NCBI RefSeq assembly: GCF_000313135.1
Contig: NW_004457518.1
Span: 135,896-152,546 of the forward strand
Origin: Acanthamoeba castellanii str. Neff
Lineage: Eukaryota > Discosea > Longamoebia > Acanthamoebidae
Direction of reading: 5' to 3'
DNA: 16,651 bases
Below the pieces are notes generated by a model. It worked only from the letters and a program-made list of their open reading frames with translations, did not search any database and was not told the origin of the DNA. This document shows positions 1-8,694 of the stretch, piece by piece. The first letter of the stretch is position 1. Every line of letters begins with the position of its first letter. Position numbers and translations under genes: made by a program.

Positions 1-1506
1 GCGAAAGCCCCGATGGGCGGCTGCATGCTCAAGTGCGACTCGCGTTTGCCCTGCGGCCACGCCTGCACCCTGAAGTACGCCGCCGACAGTAGCACGGGTC
101 TGGCGCGCACAACTCACAGCGTGGTGGTGGTGGGTGGTGGGGCCACAGCTGTCATCCGGATGACTCGCTGCATGAAGAGATCAAGTGCTATAGCAAGTGC
201 GCCAAAAAACGGGAGTGTCAGCACGCCTGTCCGCTAAAGTGTTGGCAGCCATGCGGCGACTGCCGCGTGCGAGTACGCAAGACGCTGCCCTGCGGTCACA
301 CGACCAGCCAGCCGTGCTATCTCGCGCCGGAGCTATGCGTGTGCGACTATCCGTGCACCAAGGGCCTGCCGTGTGGCCACAACGCAGTCGTGCCTTGCCA
401 CCAGGCGTACGCCCACATTCCTCGCCCTCCATTCAACTCTGGTGGCTACTGACCCGAATTGTGCTGTTTGTGTGCGCGCGATTGACAATTTGGTTGTTTC
501 ATCAGACCTGAGCTGGTGGTCTGCAAGGCCAAGTGCGAGGCAGTGTTGCCCTGCGGACACCCGTGTACGGGAACGTGCAGCTCGTGCGAGCAGGGCAACA
601 ACCACGTCGCATGCACCAAGAAGTGCGAGCGGACACTCGTGTGCGGTAAGCCTTCAACTTGACGACACATCCGCCACTTGTGTCCTCTTTTCGCCCAACC
701 CACCCGGACTAACTGCGCTCTGGGCAGGACATCCGTGCGACTCGCCGTGCGTCAAAGACTGTCCGCCGTGCAAGAGGAAATGCGCCAACAAGTGCGTGCA
801 CAGCACGTGCAACCTAAAGTGCCGGATGCCTTGCATTCCATGTACCCCACCACCCACTGCCTTCACGCCGCCTAAGGATTAGGCCATCACTCACGCCCGG
901 CTGGCTGCAGGCACGGAGCCTTGCGCCTGGCGCTGCGAGCACGTGACGTGTCCGTCACTCTGCGGCGAGCCGTGCGACCGCCCTCCTTGCAACGAGCCCT
1001 GCAAGTTGGCGCTTCCCTGCGGCCATCCCTGCATTGGTAATGCGCCCCCACCCACTCTCAACCTTGCATGTTGGCAATCTTTGTGAGCTGATGATGGCTT
1101 TTCTCTGTATTTCTTTCCTGGTTTTCCAGGTCTCTGCGGCGAGCCGTGTCCTACGTGGTGCTTCACCTGCACCCCTGAAGAAGAGGAGACCATCATTCTG
1201 ATGCCTCTGCGAGACCTTGAGTCGGATCGCTTTCTCCAGGTTTGATCCCATGGAGCGTGAGAGCTCGCGCGGGCGTGAGCGTGACTGACGTGGTGTTGTG
1301 ATGGGACTGGTGCGACAGTTGATCGATTGCCAGCACGTGTTCGAGGTCAGCGGGCTGGACAGCTGGATGAACCAGCAGGCCCAGAACACCGCCATACAGC
1401 TCCCCCACTGCCCCAACTGCAGGACACCCATCCGCCAAACCTACCGGTACACACTCCCCCACCGACTTAGGTCAAGGCGGCTCTCCCCTCATTGCGCGTG
1501 TGCGAT

Positions 1507-1537
<31 letters not shown>

Positions 1538-2750
1538 GCGTGTGCGTGCGATTGCGTATGTGCAGGTATGGAAATGTGGTGAAGCAGAAGTTGCAGGACA
1601 TTGAGGGAGTCAAGCGACGCCTCCGCGAGCGGCAGAAGCAACTAAGACAGGCCGTCCGAGAGACCAAGACGCAGGCGAGTGCCCTCATCGCAGACCTCGA
1701 CAAGGGGTGCGTTCGCTCCCGCGCCACAGCCCCATTGACACCAGTTGTTCGTTCTTCTGGTCCTGATGCTGATGAATGACCACAGTCGGCAGCACGAAGA
1801 AGAACTGATACGCGAGATGCACGAGCTGAAGAAGCGTCTGTCACGCCCACTGGGCGAGGACGAATTGCACGTGATTCAGCAACAGCTCAGCATGCGTATA
1901 TATATGCCCCTTCCCGTCGCATAGATGTAAACACCCTGATGGGCCTGACCGTCTTCGTGCTGCTGCTGCTGCTGCCTGTCACAGTGGCGTCCTATATCAG
2001 GCTCAGGCGCAATGTGGGCGAGAAGGCCAAGGCTCCGCTGATCTACACGGTCCGCTTGGACAAGCTGAAGAGGGACATGCTGGCCGTCCATGTCGAGCTA
2101 CCCGAGCTGCTGGCCATGACACGCGACTTCTACCAGGTCACGATCGAGTTCTTGGTCGAGGTCGTGCGGCAGGAACAGATGGGGACAGACCTGCTCGGTC
2201 GCCTGGGCACACTCGAGCGTGAGCTCAGGGCCAACCAACGGCCGACCCTCGCGGACACTGAAAGGTGGCGCGCAGCGGTCGACAAGCTGCAGCAGGAGGT
2301 ACGTACATACGGCGGCGATTGAGACGGCACGCTAACGAACGTTTTTCCTTCATTCTTTCTTTTAGGGACTGGGCGTCGACAAGAAGACGTTGCAGCTGGT
2401 CATCCAGGCCATGACGAAGGAAGGAGGCAGCGGCCACTGGTTCAAATGCCCCAACGTACGCTCTGCACCACCTTCTTTCGCCTTGGGCGATCTTGGGTCT
2501 TGGTCCAACCCACTGGGGTGGGTGGTGCGCAGGGACACTTTTATTTCATCGGCGAATGCGGAGGGGCCATGGAGGAGGGCGTCTGCCCTGACTGCCACGC
2601 CACTGTGGGAGGCCACAGCCACAGGTGCGGCCCACAGTCCCACATAGTACTTTGTTTCCTCTTCACACTCATGCGGTGACGGGCAGGCTGCGCGGGGACA
2701 ACACACACGCCGCAATCGATGGAAGCTCAGGTCCTGCCTGGCCCCAATAG
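1..2750 (+). CDS. ZNFX1-like: ZNFX1-like NFX1-type zinc finger protein, C-terminal part (5' end outside window)
   Basis: Partial gene. Exons: 1-74, 149-406, 506-645, 728-841, 911-1036, 1130-1239, 1319-1446, 1566-1706, 1786-1895, 1985-2298, 2366-2455, 2533-2624, 2687-2750, giving 586 residues and a TAG stop with phase kept at every GT-AG junction. Residues 1 to about 270 carry repeated Cys-rich NFX1-type fingers (LPCGHACTLNC, LPCGHP, CVKDCPPCKRKC). Next comes a RING-like region (CPTWCFTC, then DCQHVFEV, then HCPNCRTPIR), a Lys/Arg/Glu-rich coiled coil (about residues 325-400), and a C-terminal RZ-type finger (GHWFKCPN, GHFYFIGECGGAMEE, GVCPDC). This order matches the C-terminal part of ZNFX1, an SF1 RNA helicase of RNA granules and innate RNA sensing in animals. 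The helicase domain would lie to the left and is not seen. The exon 9/10 junction is the least certain, because a 29-bp intron ending at 1924 also keeps frame but would add a hydrophobic stretch; the 89-bp intron is preferred. Family call strong, function inferred. Confidence 0.88.
1497..1565 (+). repeat. (TG)n microsatellite inside a ZNFX1-like intron
   Basis: A pure TG run of about 13 units begins near 1507. It continues as imperfect TG/CG repeats to about 1558 and stops just before the acceptor TGCAG at 1561-1565. It makes up most of the 119-bp intron 1447-1565. No coding role; it is translated as Cys-Val runs only in spurious frames. Confidence 0.9.
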
Positions 2751-2887
2751 CCAGCGCAGGAAGAGATGTGGCCAAGGCCTAAGGTCAGCGCCTGCCTGTC
2801 ATGTACCCGTGAAAGGTTGTCGCGTGCTGCTCTTTATTACACCACTTCTCGGTTCCCGTTTCCACACAAACTCAGAGCAGCAGAGGA
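2751..2887. other. Convergent 3' spacer between genes 1 and 2
   Basis: The 137 bp between two facing stop codons hold no gene. An AATAAA hexamer serves the minus-strand gene (see the separate entry). No canonical AATAAA was found for the plus-strand ZNFX1-like gene, so its mRNA end cannot be placed. Confidence 0.6.
2833..2838 (-). terminator. Poly(A) signal AATAAA of the repeat-protein gene
   Basis: The plus strand reads TTTATT, so the minus strand reads AATAAA, about 50 bp beyond the stop codon at 2888-2890. This is the usual distance and orientation for a cleavage and polyadenylation signal. It supports ending this gene here, with no further exon. Confidence 0.6.
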
Positions 2888-5619
2888 TCAACAGAGGATG
2901 CCGAGAATGCAGCCCTTCTTTGATGGACTTGGCGAAGCTGATCTGGAAGGACTCTGCGAGGGAGGCAGTGAAGGGCTCGGCGAAGGCGTCACCGAGATCG
3001 ATGGAGTGGCTGACCTGCTCGGGCTCGGTGTGGCGCTTGGTGTCGGGGTGATGGAGGGCGTCCTCGATGTCGATGGAGTCGCCGAGCTGGTGGGGCTGGG
3101 CGTGAGGCTTGGGCTGGGCGTAACGGAGGGCGTCCTCGTGACGGAGGGCGTGGCCGAGCTGGTGGGCGTGGTGGAGGGCGTGGGGGACTGGGTCGTGCGC
3201 GAGGGACTCGCCGACGGGCTCCTGCTGGGTGAGGGCCTGATGCAACCCGCGTCTGTGATGCGTGGTTCCGAGCGATGATTGTCGGTGGTTTGGGTGAGCA
3301 GGTTCCATCGCGCAGCGCAACAAGTCTTCAAAGGAGGCGTACAAGTGACGGTGTTGCCAGCAGAGATGGAGATGTTGTAAGCACCCGTGCAGTTGTTACA
3401 GCTGATCGCTGGCTCATAGCTTACGGCACCTGGAGCGTGAACGTAAACAAGTCAAGCGTTCTAAAGTCAGCGACAGCAGAAGGGGTCAAGGAGCACAGTT
3501 AGAGAGGAGGCGTACATGTCTGGTTGACAGCAGAGACGAATATGGTGCCTGATACCAAGAGCACATCTTCGGCCTGAAAGTTGACTCCTATTCCGCCGGT
3601 CTCGGCATTGATCGTGGTGTTCCCTTGCGCGAACCACGACGAAGATGGAACGGAAGTGTAGGAGTTCACACCTGTGGAGGAAATGTGTTGGCACACACAC
3701 ACACGAGGGGCAATATAGGGAATAGAATAGAATAAAAGTGGGAACAAACCGCTGCCGTAGATGTAGTTGAGAATGGTGACATCGCCAGTTTGAGTCCATG
3801 AAGCGTTGAAGGACAATACAACGCCTGATGATGATGATGATGACAGCGATGATGATGATGTCAGCTCAGCCGTCTGTGTGTTGCGTCGCTCCTGCACTTC
3901 ATCGCGTCAGAAAGAAGAGGGTACCGGTAGAACTTTTACCGAGGTCAATCGAGGCCGGGCCTGTCTGATTCCAGATTCCCCCGCTGATGTACACGCCCGT
4001 TTTGTCCGCTGATGAAAGGCTAAGGCGTGAGTTGTGGCCAGACAAGACAACAGAGAGTAGTGCTGTTGTGGGAAAACACGTACTCTCTGATTTGTTGGTT
4101 CCCGTGACGGTGATCGAGTTCCCCTGCAACCAAACCGACTTGGAAACGTACACCCCTACATTGGGCAGAGGTGAGCGAGCGATCAGTAAGGAGCGGATGC
4201 TGGTGGACTGAGCCTGGTGTAGTGAACGAACCATCAGCGGACTGGCCAAGGGCGACGGTGACGGTGCCGGTTTGGTTCCAATAGCTTCCGTCCACGAGAT
4301 AGATAGCTGTGGCGTCGTAGGCTTCCACATAGACGTCACCCTCTTGAATCCACGTCGTGTGGTCGTACACATAGAATGCTGGAAAAGAAGGACTGTGAGC
4401 TGTCTTCACCACCACCCCACTATCTTCTTGCTCAGCTGTTAACTGACGTACCCAGGCTGGACCTGCCGGCTCGGCGTACGGACACGTTCGCTCTCTGGTA
4501 CCAGGTGCAGCCGTACGACTCATGCATGGCTGAGGCGGTGAAAAAATGGATTAGCCCCAAAAAAGAGAGAAGGAACACCAGAGAGGGAAGAAGAGAGTGC
4601 GCTACCCCAACACATCTTGTTGGCGCAGTCAACGTCCACGTTCTCGTTTTGGTACCAAGTACCACTGGCCAAGACGGCTGGATGATGAGATCAGACATAT
4701 GTATATATAGTGAGAAGGGCGGGCTGGTGAATCAAGGAGGGAGTGAGCGATCCCTATGCGTACCATAGTTGCTCATGCTGTCACCCGCCAAGGTGATGTT
4801 GAGAGGCGCGTTTTGGTTGAAGACCACACCATAGCCCAGCGAAAGACCTGTGTGTCACAGGCACGAGTTGTGGTTATTATCACATCGCCCATCGCACATT
4901 ATTGAACAAAGTTGTGGAAAGGGTACCCTGGTAGCAGTCGATGAGGGTGAGCGGGGTGGCGAGGTTGAACGGACCTTTGCCTGATTCCACGCTAAGTCCT
5001 ATTCATCACAGTGATGATGCGTTCTCTCAATCTTGGGGGGTTACGAGTGTTGACGACCATTGGATGGACTGGTACGTACCCAAGCCGTAAATGGTGAGAG
5101 GACCGCCTTGGATGGTCAGAGCACCAACCACGTTTACCAGGGAGGTCCATCGGTTCGTCGTCACCAGCGTGACGCCAGCTGGATCAATGCTGATAGTAAA
5201 TAGAAATCATCAGCCGATCTCAGTCAGTTGTCTCAAGCTTCACCACTTCGGGGCAAGAAGCTACGTCGTACGTACTTCAAGATGACGGAGTAAGAAGACA
5301 CGCGACCGTTCTCGTTGTAGGTGCCCGCAGCGACGTTGACCACGTTCGTGACGTTGGGTCCTTGTTGCAACAGGCTGGCGAAGGCAGAGGTGAGGTTGGC
5401 GTAGTCGCATCCGCTCGTGCACACTGACACTGCCACCACAAAGATGTGGTCAGGCAGGCCTCTCATAGCAGAGGGAAAAAGTCAAGGGTGGTCCAAAGCG
5501 GAGAGACTTGCGGGAGACTTAGTTGAGGTACCCGAGACGGCGGAGGAAGGCCGAATCGTCAGCCCAAGGACGAAGCAGGCGACCACCGCCAAGAAGGAGA
5601 GGTGGCGAGCGTTGTACAT
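2888..5619 (-). CDS. Secreted repeat (beta-helix-like) protein with Pro/Ser/Thr-rich tail
   Basis: Fourteen exons (high to low): 5619-5532, 5429-5276, 5189-5080, 4998-4927, 4847-4764, 4677-4606, 4529-4452, 4378-4232, 4155-4084, 4008-3940, 3824-3750, 3671-3516, 3429-3343, 3252-2888. They join in frame to 542 residues ending in TGA. The start begins a clear signal peptide (MYNARHLSFLAVVACFVLGL). Exons 2-3 resemble the entry of right-handed beta-helix surface proteins (CDYANLTSAF, then NVVNVAAGTYNENG). Exons 4-13 carry repeats of about 24 residues with a core like xWxQxGxVxV (examples TWIQEGDVYV, YWNQTGTVTV, IWNQTG, SWTQTGDVTI), with many N-glycosylation sites. Residues of about 427-532 are TPSxTPSPS-like low complexity, likely an O-glycosylated stalk. 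The end is KKGCILGILC, with no membrane helix seen. A cell-surface or secreted role is inferred; no catalytic motif was recognised. Beta-helix proteins annotated as polymorphic outer membrane or pectate-lyase-like are the nearest guess. Confidence 0.78.
2905..3245 (-). repeat. Pro/Ser/Thr-rich degenerate repeat tract
   Basis: On the minus strand this last exon encodes a degenerate TPS/SPS repeat (units such as SPTPS, TPSVTPSPS, SATPS) for roughly 105 residues. On the plus strand the same tract reads as GAGGGCGT-like repeats, and its reverse frames (GVAELVGLGV-like) are artefacts of the repeat. Such tracts change length easily and typically form extended glycosylated stalks. Confidence 0.8.
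3825..3861 (-). repeat. ATC/ATG trinucleotide microsatellite next to a splice acceptor
   Basis: Two short GAT/ATG runs, separated by ACAGC, lie at the 3' end of the intron 3939-3825. The minus strand therefore reads repeated TCA directly into the acceptor CAG at 3825. The repeat replaces a normal polypyrimidine tract and offers no AG until the end of the last TCA run. Confidence 0.75.
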
Positions 5620-6188
5620 GGCTTGCTGGTGAGTACTTTGGGTTTGAGGCAATAGAGCAATAGCGCATGCGAAGAGGCAGCCAAGCTTTTGAAGACCACC
5701 GGCCACCTGGTCCTCCACTCTCCTTGGGCAACCAAACCGGTGGGATTGGCTCGTGGTCAAGATGACAAGACTTGTGGTCGCAGCGGTTCAAACGGCGACA
5801 CATACATCATGCGTCATGCACACGACAAAGACGACGCCCCACCAAGCGGGTAGTCCTCCTCGTTGTCAACGTCGGTAAAGTCACTGGTGCTGGAGCAGGA
5901 CGGTCAAGTAAACGTTACGCCTCCGCTCGAGACGACCGCTGCCGATGTGTGCAAATGTTGGAGATTGAAAGGGAAGGACAAAGCTACAAGAGCGGATGGG
6001 TGTTGCTCTTTTTTTTTTTCCTTTTGTTTTCCTCTCGCTTTGTGTTTTATTATTTATTTGTGGGACAAGAAGGGGATGTAATAGAGGCCAGAAAGGGTTA
6101 TGGTACAAAAATATATATATTTACTGGTTTCTATCTTTACACACGAAAATGAGAGAATTATTATAGGCTGAACCGCGAGGTTACGCGC
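5620..6188. other. Intergenic spacer: promoter of gene 2 and 3' flank of gene 3
   Basis: The 569 bp between the start of the secreted repeat-protein gene and the stop of the kelch-like gene (both minus strand) hold no convincing gene. An 11-T run lies at 6009-6019 and an ATATATATAT stretch near 6110-6120. There is an inverted CCAAT (ATTGG) at 5745-5749, about 125 bp upstream of the gene 2 start codon. No TATA box was identified for gene 2 and no canonical AATAAA for gene 3. Confidence 0.55.
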
Positions 6189-8012
6189 TCAGACCGGAGC
6201 GAGGACGGTGGGGAGGACGACGCGGTAGATGTCGGCGCTGGGGGGCGAGTCGAAGCGGGCGTCCTTGTCGGCGCCGCCCACGATCCAGATCTCGAAGCCC
6301 TCGGGCGTGACGCGGTCGAAGTGCGCGGCACCGATCCTGCCGACGGGAATGCTGCCCTCGACGCGCAGGCTGAGGTCCTCCCAGCGGCTGGCCCCGATGT
6401 CGGTGAAGTTGACATTGAGCGCCCAGAAGTCGGTGGTGCCGTTGCCGAAGAAGTTGTAGCCACCGAAGATGATCATGGCCTTGTGCACCGGGTCCCACAC
6501 GCCGATGCCGCCCGAGCGTTCGCGGGGCTTGGGGCCGGGCAGGTTGAGGCGGGTCCAGACGCGGGTGCCAAAGTCAAAGGCCCACAGGTCGTCGTACACG
6601 TTCGAGTCTACCCAGTCAAGCGGCAGGCTGGGGTCGGGCGTGATGGACGTGTTCTGGCTCTGGTTGCCGAAGCCGGCGTGGACCAGCAGCAAGTCGAGCT
6701 CGGGGATGTAGGCCGTGTTGGCCCACGCGCGGCCCAGCGGGACGGGCGAGCCGGCAGCGGGCTCCACGACGCGCCAACCCTGCGAGGGGGTGTGGACAAT
6801 GATGTCGGAGAAGACGCCCTTGGTCTGGGCGAAGAAGCGGGGCAGCGTGTTGCCGAGGCCGCCGAAGATGCAGGTCTGACGCTCGCCGGTGGCCGGGTCG
6901 ACGCGGTAGAAGCGGGCCGCGGCGGCGCGGGCCACCAGGTCGGCCTCGACGTGGCGCAGCGGGATCTCGGTCCAGGCGCCCGTCGCGGCGTTGTAGACGT
7001 ACTCGTTGTGCTGGATGGTGTCGATGAACTGGCCCGGGTTCTTGGGGTCGGGCGTGCGGAAGGCGCCGCGGCCGCCGATGACACGCACCAGGTTGCTCGA
7101 GCTGCCCATGGCCATGGTGGCGTCGCATCGGGCGGCCGGGCCGTCGACGTCGGTCAGCTGGAACCACTCCTGGTCATCGACGTTGAGCACGAAGGTGGCG
7201 TTGGACAGCTTGGCCTGGGTCACCTGGGTCGACTCGGTCAGACCGCCGTTCATGTAGAAGACCCGACGCTCGGGATCGTAGACGCCCACCGAGTCGAAGT
7301 AGGCCGGCGGCAGCTGGCCGGTCGCCGGGATGAGGTTCCAGTGGATCTTGCCGTCGGTGTAGGTGGGCAGCGGGCACTTGGCCTTGACGACCGCCTTGCA
7401 CTGCTCCTTGCCGGGCACAAACGCGGGCCAAGGCTTCTGCACGGCGTCGACCCCGTCTTCGTAGGAGAGCACGCCGGCGGCTTGGAGGACCGGCACGCGG
7501 CCGGCGTCGGCGAACTCGAGCCACTCGACGAGCTGGATCACCTGTTTGTTGCCGTTACCGACCGCGCGCAGCTTGCCTACGATGGCGGCGTTGACCACCT
7601 GACGCACACCGGTGCTGCGCACATGAGTGGAGAACTTCCACTGCACGCTCACGCGACGGTCCTTCCAATCGGCCATGATGCCGCCCTGCGGGATCACGAC
7701 CGTGGTGTTGGTGTACTGGGCGACAAAGGTGTCGAAGGCCTCGAGCGTGGCGGCGTAGTCGAGCTTGGCCGCCGGGTAGGCCACGAGGACGTCGGTAGCG
7801 AGCACCTGGGCCAGCTCGGTCCGGTTGGGCTTGGCCCACGCGCCGGCGTACTTGAGGACCGCGTTGCGCAGCTTGGCCTCGTTGCCGTTGAACTGGCTCT
7901 GCGGGCTCTCGCCTCCGTAGACCACGTTCTGGGCCGATGCCATTGTGATCATCATCAGGACCGCGAGGGCGGCCCCGACAATCGCGACCGTGGTGTAGGT
8001 GGCGGCTCTCAT
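6189..8012 (-). CDS. Secreted NTF2/SnoaL-like plus kelch-repeat propeller protein
   Basis: Single exon, 607 residues. The start at 8012 gives a strong signal peptide (MRAATYTTVAIVGAALAVLM, cleavage likely after ASA at residue 27). An ATG at 8276 in the same frame is rejected because it would place the TATA box at 8135-8141 inside the coding region. Residues of about 40-170 look like an NTF2/SnoaL-type alpha+beta domain (LRNAVLKYAGAW, then ATDVLVAYP, then IQLVEWLEF). From about 215 to the end there are kelch/galactose-oxidase-like blades: YDPERRVFYMNGG, VIGGRG, EYVYNAATGAWTEI, CIFGGLGN, DDLWAFDFGTRVWTRL, MIIFGGYNFFGNG, IWIVGGADKD. Several N-glycosylation sequons fit secretion. No copper-binding or catalytic residues were recognised, so a binding role or an unknown activity is inferred. 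It is transcribed divergently from the receptor kinase gene. Propeller call fairly sure; N-terminal fold less so. Confidence 0.85.
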   Translation of the reverse strand: MRAATYTTVAIVGAALAVLMMITMASAQNVVYGGESPQSQFNGNEAKLRNAVLKYAGAWAKPNRTELAQVLATDVLVAYPAAKLDYAATLEAFDTFVAQYTNTTVVIPQGGIMADWKDRRVSVQWKFSTHVRSTGVRQVVNAAIVGKLRAVGNGNKQVIQLVEWLEFADAGRVPVLQAAGVLSYEDGVDAVQKPWPAFVPGKEQCKAVVKAKCPLPTYTDGKIHWNLIPATGQLPPAYFDSVGVYDPERRVFYMNGGLTESTQVTQAKLSNATFVLNVDDQEWFQLTDVDGPAARCDATMAMGSSSNLVRVIGGRGAFRTPDPKNPGQFIDTIQHNEYVYNAATGAWTEIPLRHVEADLVARAAAARFYRVDPATGERQTCIFGGLGNTLPRFFAQTKGVFSDIIVHTPSQGWRVVEPAAGSPVPLGRAWANTAYIPELDLLLVHAGFGNQSQNTSITPDPSLPLDWVDSNVYDDLWAFDFGTRVWTRLNLPGPKPRERSGGIGVWDPVHKAMIIFGGYNFFGNGTTDFWALNVNFTDIGASRWEDLSLRVEGSIPVGRIGAAHFDRVTPEGFEIWIVGGADKDARFDSPPSADIYRVVLPTVLAPV

Positions 8013-8694
8013 GGTGGACTGGGGAGCTCCGGTAGGTAGCAGTGCGGTGCGAGAGTACTCTGACTGAGAGTGAATGTGTGTTGGGTTGAAGTGTGTTGAG
8101 GTTTCTGTTGCTTGGCCCTTTGAGGGCAACTCACTTTTATACCTGGACAGACTGCAGTGAAAAGGCGAAAGCATCGCGCCTTGGCACTCCCCTATCGGCG
8201 ACGTAACGGTGTAGCCGTGAGTGGAGTAATGGTGGAGCTGAGCCGTTGACGCACACTTCGTGCCAGCCGCCATCAACTCTATTTTGACCTGGTAATCAAA
8301 GGTGGAAACTCAGCGATCACTCTCCATTTGCGTCAGTGCATGCTACGGAGACCTCGTGCCGACTAGGCAATCCCGCTATCAGAACTCGCGAGGTGCACCA
8401 ATTAGAAGTAGGACCTTGCAACAAGGTAACAAAAACGAGCTCGTGTATTGCCGAGCCGGCAGCCGATTGGCCGGCGAAATGTTTCAGCGCTTTTCTGGGT
8501 AGAACTCTAATTAGGGTTGATACCTAAAACTAAAGTTGGAGCAATCTGGCCTATCATCCTCTTCCGCCATACACGCATCGGCCAATCATCACCATGTTGC
8601 CTCGAGCACTTACTTAGGTCGCGGAGTAGCGAAAGGGTACCTTTCCAACAACCACTCCGCCAAAGAAAAGAACAACTTTGAAGCAGCTGCCATC
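8013..8694. other. Shared divergent promoter region (genes 3 and 4)
   Basis: The 682 bp between two divergent start codons contain the TATA box for the minus-strand gene. Several CCAAT/ATTGG motifs are present (for example CCAAT at 8582-8586 and ATTGG near 8465). No clear TATA box was seen for the plus-strand receptor kinase. Short reading frames here show no protein-like features. Confidence 0.5.
8135..8141 (-). promoter_or_regulatory. TATA box of the kelch-like gene
   Basis: The minus strand reads TATAAAA, 123 bp before the chosen ATG. It predicts a transcription start near 8105-8110 and a 5' UTR of about 95 nt. This supports the start codon at 8012 over the upstream in-frame ATG. Confidence 0.6.

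Noticed and set aside
1925..1984. A hydrophobic stretch (MGLTVFVLLLLLPVTVASY) suggesting a membrane helix in the ZNFX1-like protein
   Set aside because: The segment ends in CTGTCACAG, a good acceptor, and an 89-bp intron (1896-1984) restores frame. A membrane helix is not expected in this family at this place.
5772..6152. A 126-codon plus-strand frame in the spacer between genes 2 and 3
   Set aside because: It depends on a poly-T tract read as Phe/Leu and has no domain, start context or splice support.
6321..8039. A 572-codon plus-strand open frame opposite the kelch-like gene
   Set aside because: Same antisense effect: monotonous Gly/Val/Asp/His-rich translation with no recognisable motif, while the minus strand gives a signal peptide and propeller blades.
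8013..8276. An in-frame upstream ATG that would add 88 residues to the kelch-like protein
   Set aside because: The extension covers a good TATA box at 8135-8141 and hides the signal peptide, so it is more likely promoter and 5' UTR.
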